Positions 9,201 through 10,167 of a stretch of 10,167 nt of DNA are shown in pieces. The translations under genes and the position numbers were made by a program. A model generated the notes under the pieces. The model ran no database searches, was not told the origin of the DNA, and saw only the letters and a list, made by a program, of their open reading frames with translations. Location: positions 1 to 10,167 of the forward strand of contig CALHRB010000057.1 in the NCBI GenBank assembly GCA_938038165.1, in the 5' to 3' direction. Origin of the DNA: Candidatus Kapaibacterium sp. GTDB taxonomy: Bacteria; Bacteroidota; Ignavibacteria; Kapaibacteriales; UBA2268. The number at the start of each line of letters is the position of its first letter. The stretch's first letter is position 1.

Positions 9201-10119
9201 GTGTTGATGGAGTTGGAAGCGAAACGTTACCAACTTCAATAAGTTTTATTATCTCGTCATCTTCACCTTCGTAACCGATCTTAAATTTGTTGTCATACTC
9301 AAATTGTCTGCGTGTGTTCCAATCTGTGCCTAATTTTAGTTTGTCACCAATCCCACCAGTAACATTAACACGAATATCCTGATTGAATACCGGTGATGAC
9401 TGAGTCTGCCCGAAAGCTGAAACTGTTCCAAGATTTTGTGAATCCCATCGCCAACCAAGCCTTAAATTGACTTCACCGCTAACGTTGATATTTATCTCCG
9501 GTTTCCCAAAAATTCCACTTAATGGATTCGGTGGTATTGGAATTGTTAATCCAGTTGCCTGGCTTATCATTCTTGCCAGGTCTCCGCCTGAAAGGGCTTT
9601 CGAAAGATCATAGCTTGTGCCAAGTGAGTCCCAATAATTATTGACAAGCTGTTTTTTTCGGATTTCAAGGTATCCGTCAAGGTCAATATCATATGGATAA
9701 CTCAAAATATTATTATCGAATTCTGTTCTAAAACTGATTCGATTTCCAGCTGAATCAAGATCTAAGTATTGATATAATCCTTCGGGAGGATATTTTTTTC
9801 TAAGGACATTTATTTCATTTCTTTCAAGAACCCTATAGGGAACATATACATTTTCATCATAAGCTTTGAAAGGTGTTATTCTTGGTTTGTTGATTTGTAA
9901 TGTATCTTGTTCAATCTGTGGAGTTTGAAAATTAATAAACATCCAAATGGGAGAATTGACCAGAAATATTTTGTGGAAAAATGAAAACTGAAGCTGATAT
10001 GAATAAACAAAATTATTGGTGATAAAATAATTAGAATTAGCAGCTTTTATATTCTGTTTCGAATAAAAGAAGAAAAAAATACATGTAAGAAAAACTATTT
10101 TTTTTACACTGCTTTGCAA
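3265..10119 (-). CDS. sprA: SprA (Sov), giant outer-membrane translocon of the type IX secretion system
   Basis: SprA forms the very large beta-barrel through which T9SS cargo with C-terminal sorting domains crosses the outer membrane. It was first described for gliding motility in Flavobacterium johnsoniae and as Sov in Porphyromonas gingivalis. The protein has 2284 residues, close to the roughly 2400 usual for the family. Family-typical segments visible in order are GWRWDSQN (about 222-229), GNVSLPTPSTLIGG (297-310), the SGEVTGRQTDR...MPQGSVRV block from about 657, PWLTKVLDALPFYDTK (about 800), YIDDFEGAQ (about 847) and VNELRL (about 1410). A C-terminal half rich in alternating aromatic strands follows, ending in GLDIRISIAGGR. 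The two SprA_N-like blocks are thus both present. The start is TTG 10119, giving a Sec signal (KK, then a hydrophobic run, then NIKA near 26). The frame stays open to the window edge, so a start further upstream cannot be excluded, and the first internal ATG (residue 60) would remove the signal. The gene is intact, with no frameshift. No promoter can be assigned in the 48 bases upstream. Confidence 0.97.
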   Translation of the reverse strand: MQSSVKKIVFLTCIFFFFYSKQNIKAANSNYFITNNFVYSYQLQFSFFHKIFLVNSPIWMFINFQTPQIEQDTLQINKPRITPFKAYDENVYVPYRVLERNEINVLRKKYPPEGLYQYLDLDSAGNRISFRTEFDNNILSYPYDIDLDGYLEIRKKQLVNNYWDSLGTSYDLSKALSGGDLARMISQATGLTIPIPPNPLSGIFGKPEININVSGEVNLRLGWRWDSQNLGTVSAFGQTQSSPVFNQDIRVNVTGGIGDKLKLGTDWNTRRQFEYDNKFKIGYEGEDDEIIKLIEVGNVSLPTPSTLIGGGQALFGARADFQFGPLYLKTIASQRRGERRFVEARGGVSKQTFSIRAYDYSKNHFFIDTVYKAIYRDYFANTTPVIPASANEHRIKRIEVWESTNQTTDGPYASWVVAYSDIEPLPKGQLYPPVMKITPIKTGEVERGIFMRLDSSRYRIDYNLGTLTILNLRVDRYYAVAYRTEGATPDTSDDKYHGTLSTFVSEKDTLILKLIYRPNLLPNYKTLWSRQMKNKYSINASNVNINDTKIGIWYYNQNNDSTDVLQGAPDKLVSIMKVDQVNNATGTPQPDGLFDLRPPFFDPQYGEITFPSLEPFREGLRDYFKKLGTPQLAEQYVYPQVYDTTYDVARRATDKDRFVISGEVTGRQTDRISLGAFNMPQGSVRVTLDGVPLREYEDYVVDYYSGTLTLRNQRASLPNANLRIEYEANDIFNISTRTLLGMRADYQLFRSRSVDAALGGTFMFYNQSALIDRVRLGEEPVSNSMFGFDAKLNWDAPWLTKVLDALPFYDTKAQSSFNARGEWAMILPEPNKRRSEVTTDYNEPVVYIDDFEGAQRYISLSLSPSQWIHSSQPQDSSIAENDSLRSSFRGKIFWYQRFLPHIPIRDVYPKKQFIQGRANLSPLYIVFNPYERGIYNKNPDFRDTLNPEFKPDSAQIFFNNNTEKIWGGFQRLFSSFNTNFDTENIEFIEIMMNVQQYEQGKTKMFIDLGQISEDIIPNGRLDTEDGITETSPFPNGIIDQGEDIGIDALTNQKEKENYPWPLNLEKDPAKDDYSFSFTQDDNQRTENDFRFYNNFEGNAISELGQFPDQEVLNKNNGQTIVEGNDYYSYEIDLTPDPLINKQIVGGNPEKGWFLYRIPIRSPSRKVGNPSFANIQYARVWIKGGLARIAVVDWRLLGSQWQRINNIQAGVSPDDSVLQVAFVNLEENGDAPDFYNLPPGVQPPRQIGNQAYYDDIRLNEQSLSLKVKNLRYCDERMAVRYFRPLDVFYYKTLKFFIHGDGSMPDNIVAGAVPKAYAFIRFGIDSMNYYEYRRPLLRDWQNIEINLADLTAIKQIRDSLGQYQRLTFPVPNDPLASFSIRGNPVLTKVQFFGFGIANPCQRYPNELTTTMWVNELRLLSPESRADWGALAATELKLADLGTVNANFSHTKPNFHKLEERFGNRISGTNWTVTMQGNVDKFAPKAFKEMRIPITYTHSEFLEDPEFVANGDINLNAAAETARQNALNQGLTAEQANEIANATRNRSQTLKIQDSWALTGVRLGIPINHWTIRETLNKLTFGYSYSQEFERSPVVAERFNWMWILTTQYAATISEILAFQPLKWANSIPILEDYSDWKFNPLPTNFSAGLNMTRRRTTEQSRFLPFPSPVLRDFSIQRQAQLSWRLSQGGLLSPIIDYSVNTSSSLVPFELDENGKQRSSSELTKLILFNNGKILEFGVNNIHTQTVTMNVRPKLPLGKINKYLETTGSFTTTYNWSNPMQPDPAIADIVKSANWNNSIRLNNSFRLKSLADGWFGVIDQRSTPMRVPKDTTSKGFLHSIGMIFKTIFLDYEKIDFNFNQSSSSVNPGVFGGTGFDNFWSRGLLGRKDEFFFGPSFAYQLGLIEHPHGSFSLKPSSKFPFFHSEVNPGLRPPNAILQENFTQRTGLEIRTNRPLWEGAVLDLSWRSDLTFNKNQTVLTNAQGVPNFTNVIANESFSRSSLSLPTFFGLNLFNNTIENVVNLYNEQKQVILASNVDTLTKNQLLLNALADAFQKGLEIPGFFGGNIGRYLPAINWAIRWEGLEKWGIFQGIGARRISFEHIYTSKYTENSLIDDNGKTIQTQQIQQGFQPMIGITMAFDEKIFKGNLTATARYSSTNAFQLMSSNRSTITRQSTDEIQIQASYTLRGFDFPFFNLTIQNDLEFSFLASVKNNVRDTYDVLDYKNEDGRRLDGNTQITIEPRARYAMSNRVSASFFFRYEGTFTSGAANPGYSTTQVGLDIRISIAGGR

Positions 10120-10167
10120 AATTTTAAAAACCCAGATAATTAATACATAATCCGTATGTTGTTTGAA

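Noticed and set aside
10081..10083. SprA Cys13 as a lipoprotein modification site.
   Set aside because: The preceding residues (FLT) do not form a lipobox, and SprA is an integral beta-barrel protein.

Overview
The window comes from an AT-rich bacterium that uses the type IX secretion system (T9SS), so it belongs to the Bacteroidota or a relative in the FCB group. The pairing of a choice-of-anchor V-like haem-motif protein with Kre9/KNH-like, Ig-like and type A sorting domains, next to an unusual sprA, suggests Ignavibacteria, Kapabacteria or a neighbouring lineage. That placement is inferred from domain content, not from a phylogeny.

The left end (1-3240) is read on the + strand. It holds the last codons of an unidentified gene, which overlaps by four bases (GTGA) the complete gene for the ribosome-assembly GTPase Era (53-952). 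After a short AT-rich gap with a possible promoter comes a complete gene (1042-3240) for a large secreted protein. That protein has a signal peptide, an N-terminal domain with one CxxCH haem-type motif, a Kre9/KNH-like domain, three tandem Ig-like domains, a choice-of-anchor D/ASH-like domain and a T9SS type A C-terminal sorting domain.

The remaining two thirds (3265-10119) is a single gene on the - strand encoding SprA (Sov), the giant outer-membrane translocon of the T9SS. It converges on the secreted-protein gene across only 24 bases, in which no clear terminator is visible.

The sorting-domain protein is expected to leave the cell through the SprA pore encoded next door, although the opposite orientations show the two are not one operon. 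Era is a housekeeping gene unrelated to that pathway. There is no tRNA, rRNA, CRISPR array, insertion sequence or evident phage content, and no stretch over 300 bases without a gene. The most interesting signals are a sharp fall in GC content at a domain boundary inside the secreted protein, its CxxCH motif, and the uncertain N-terminus and acidic loop repeats of SprA. None of these amounts to a clear new system.
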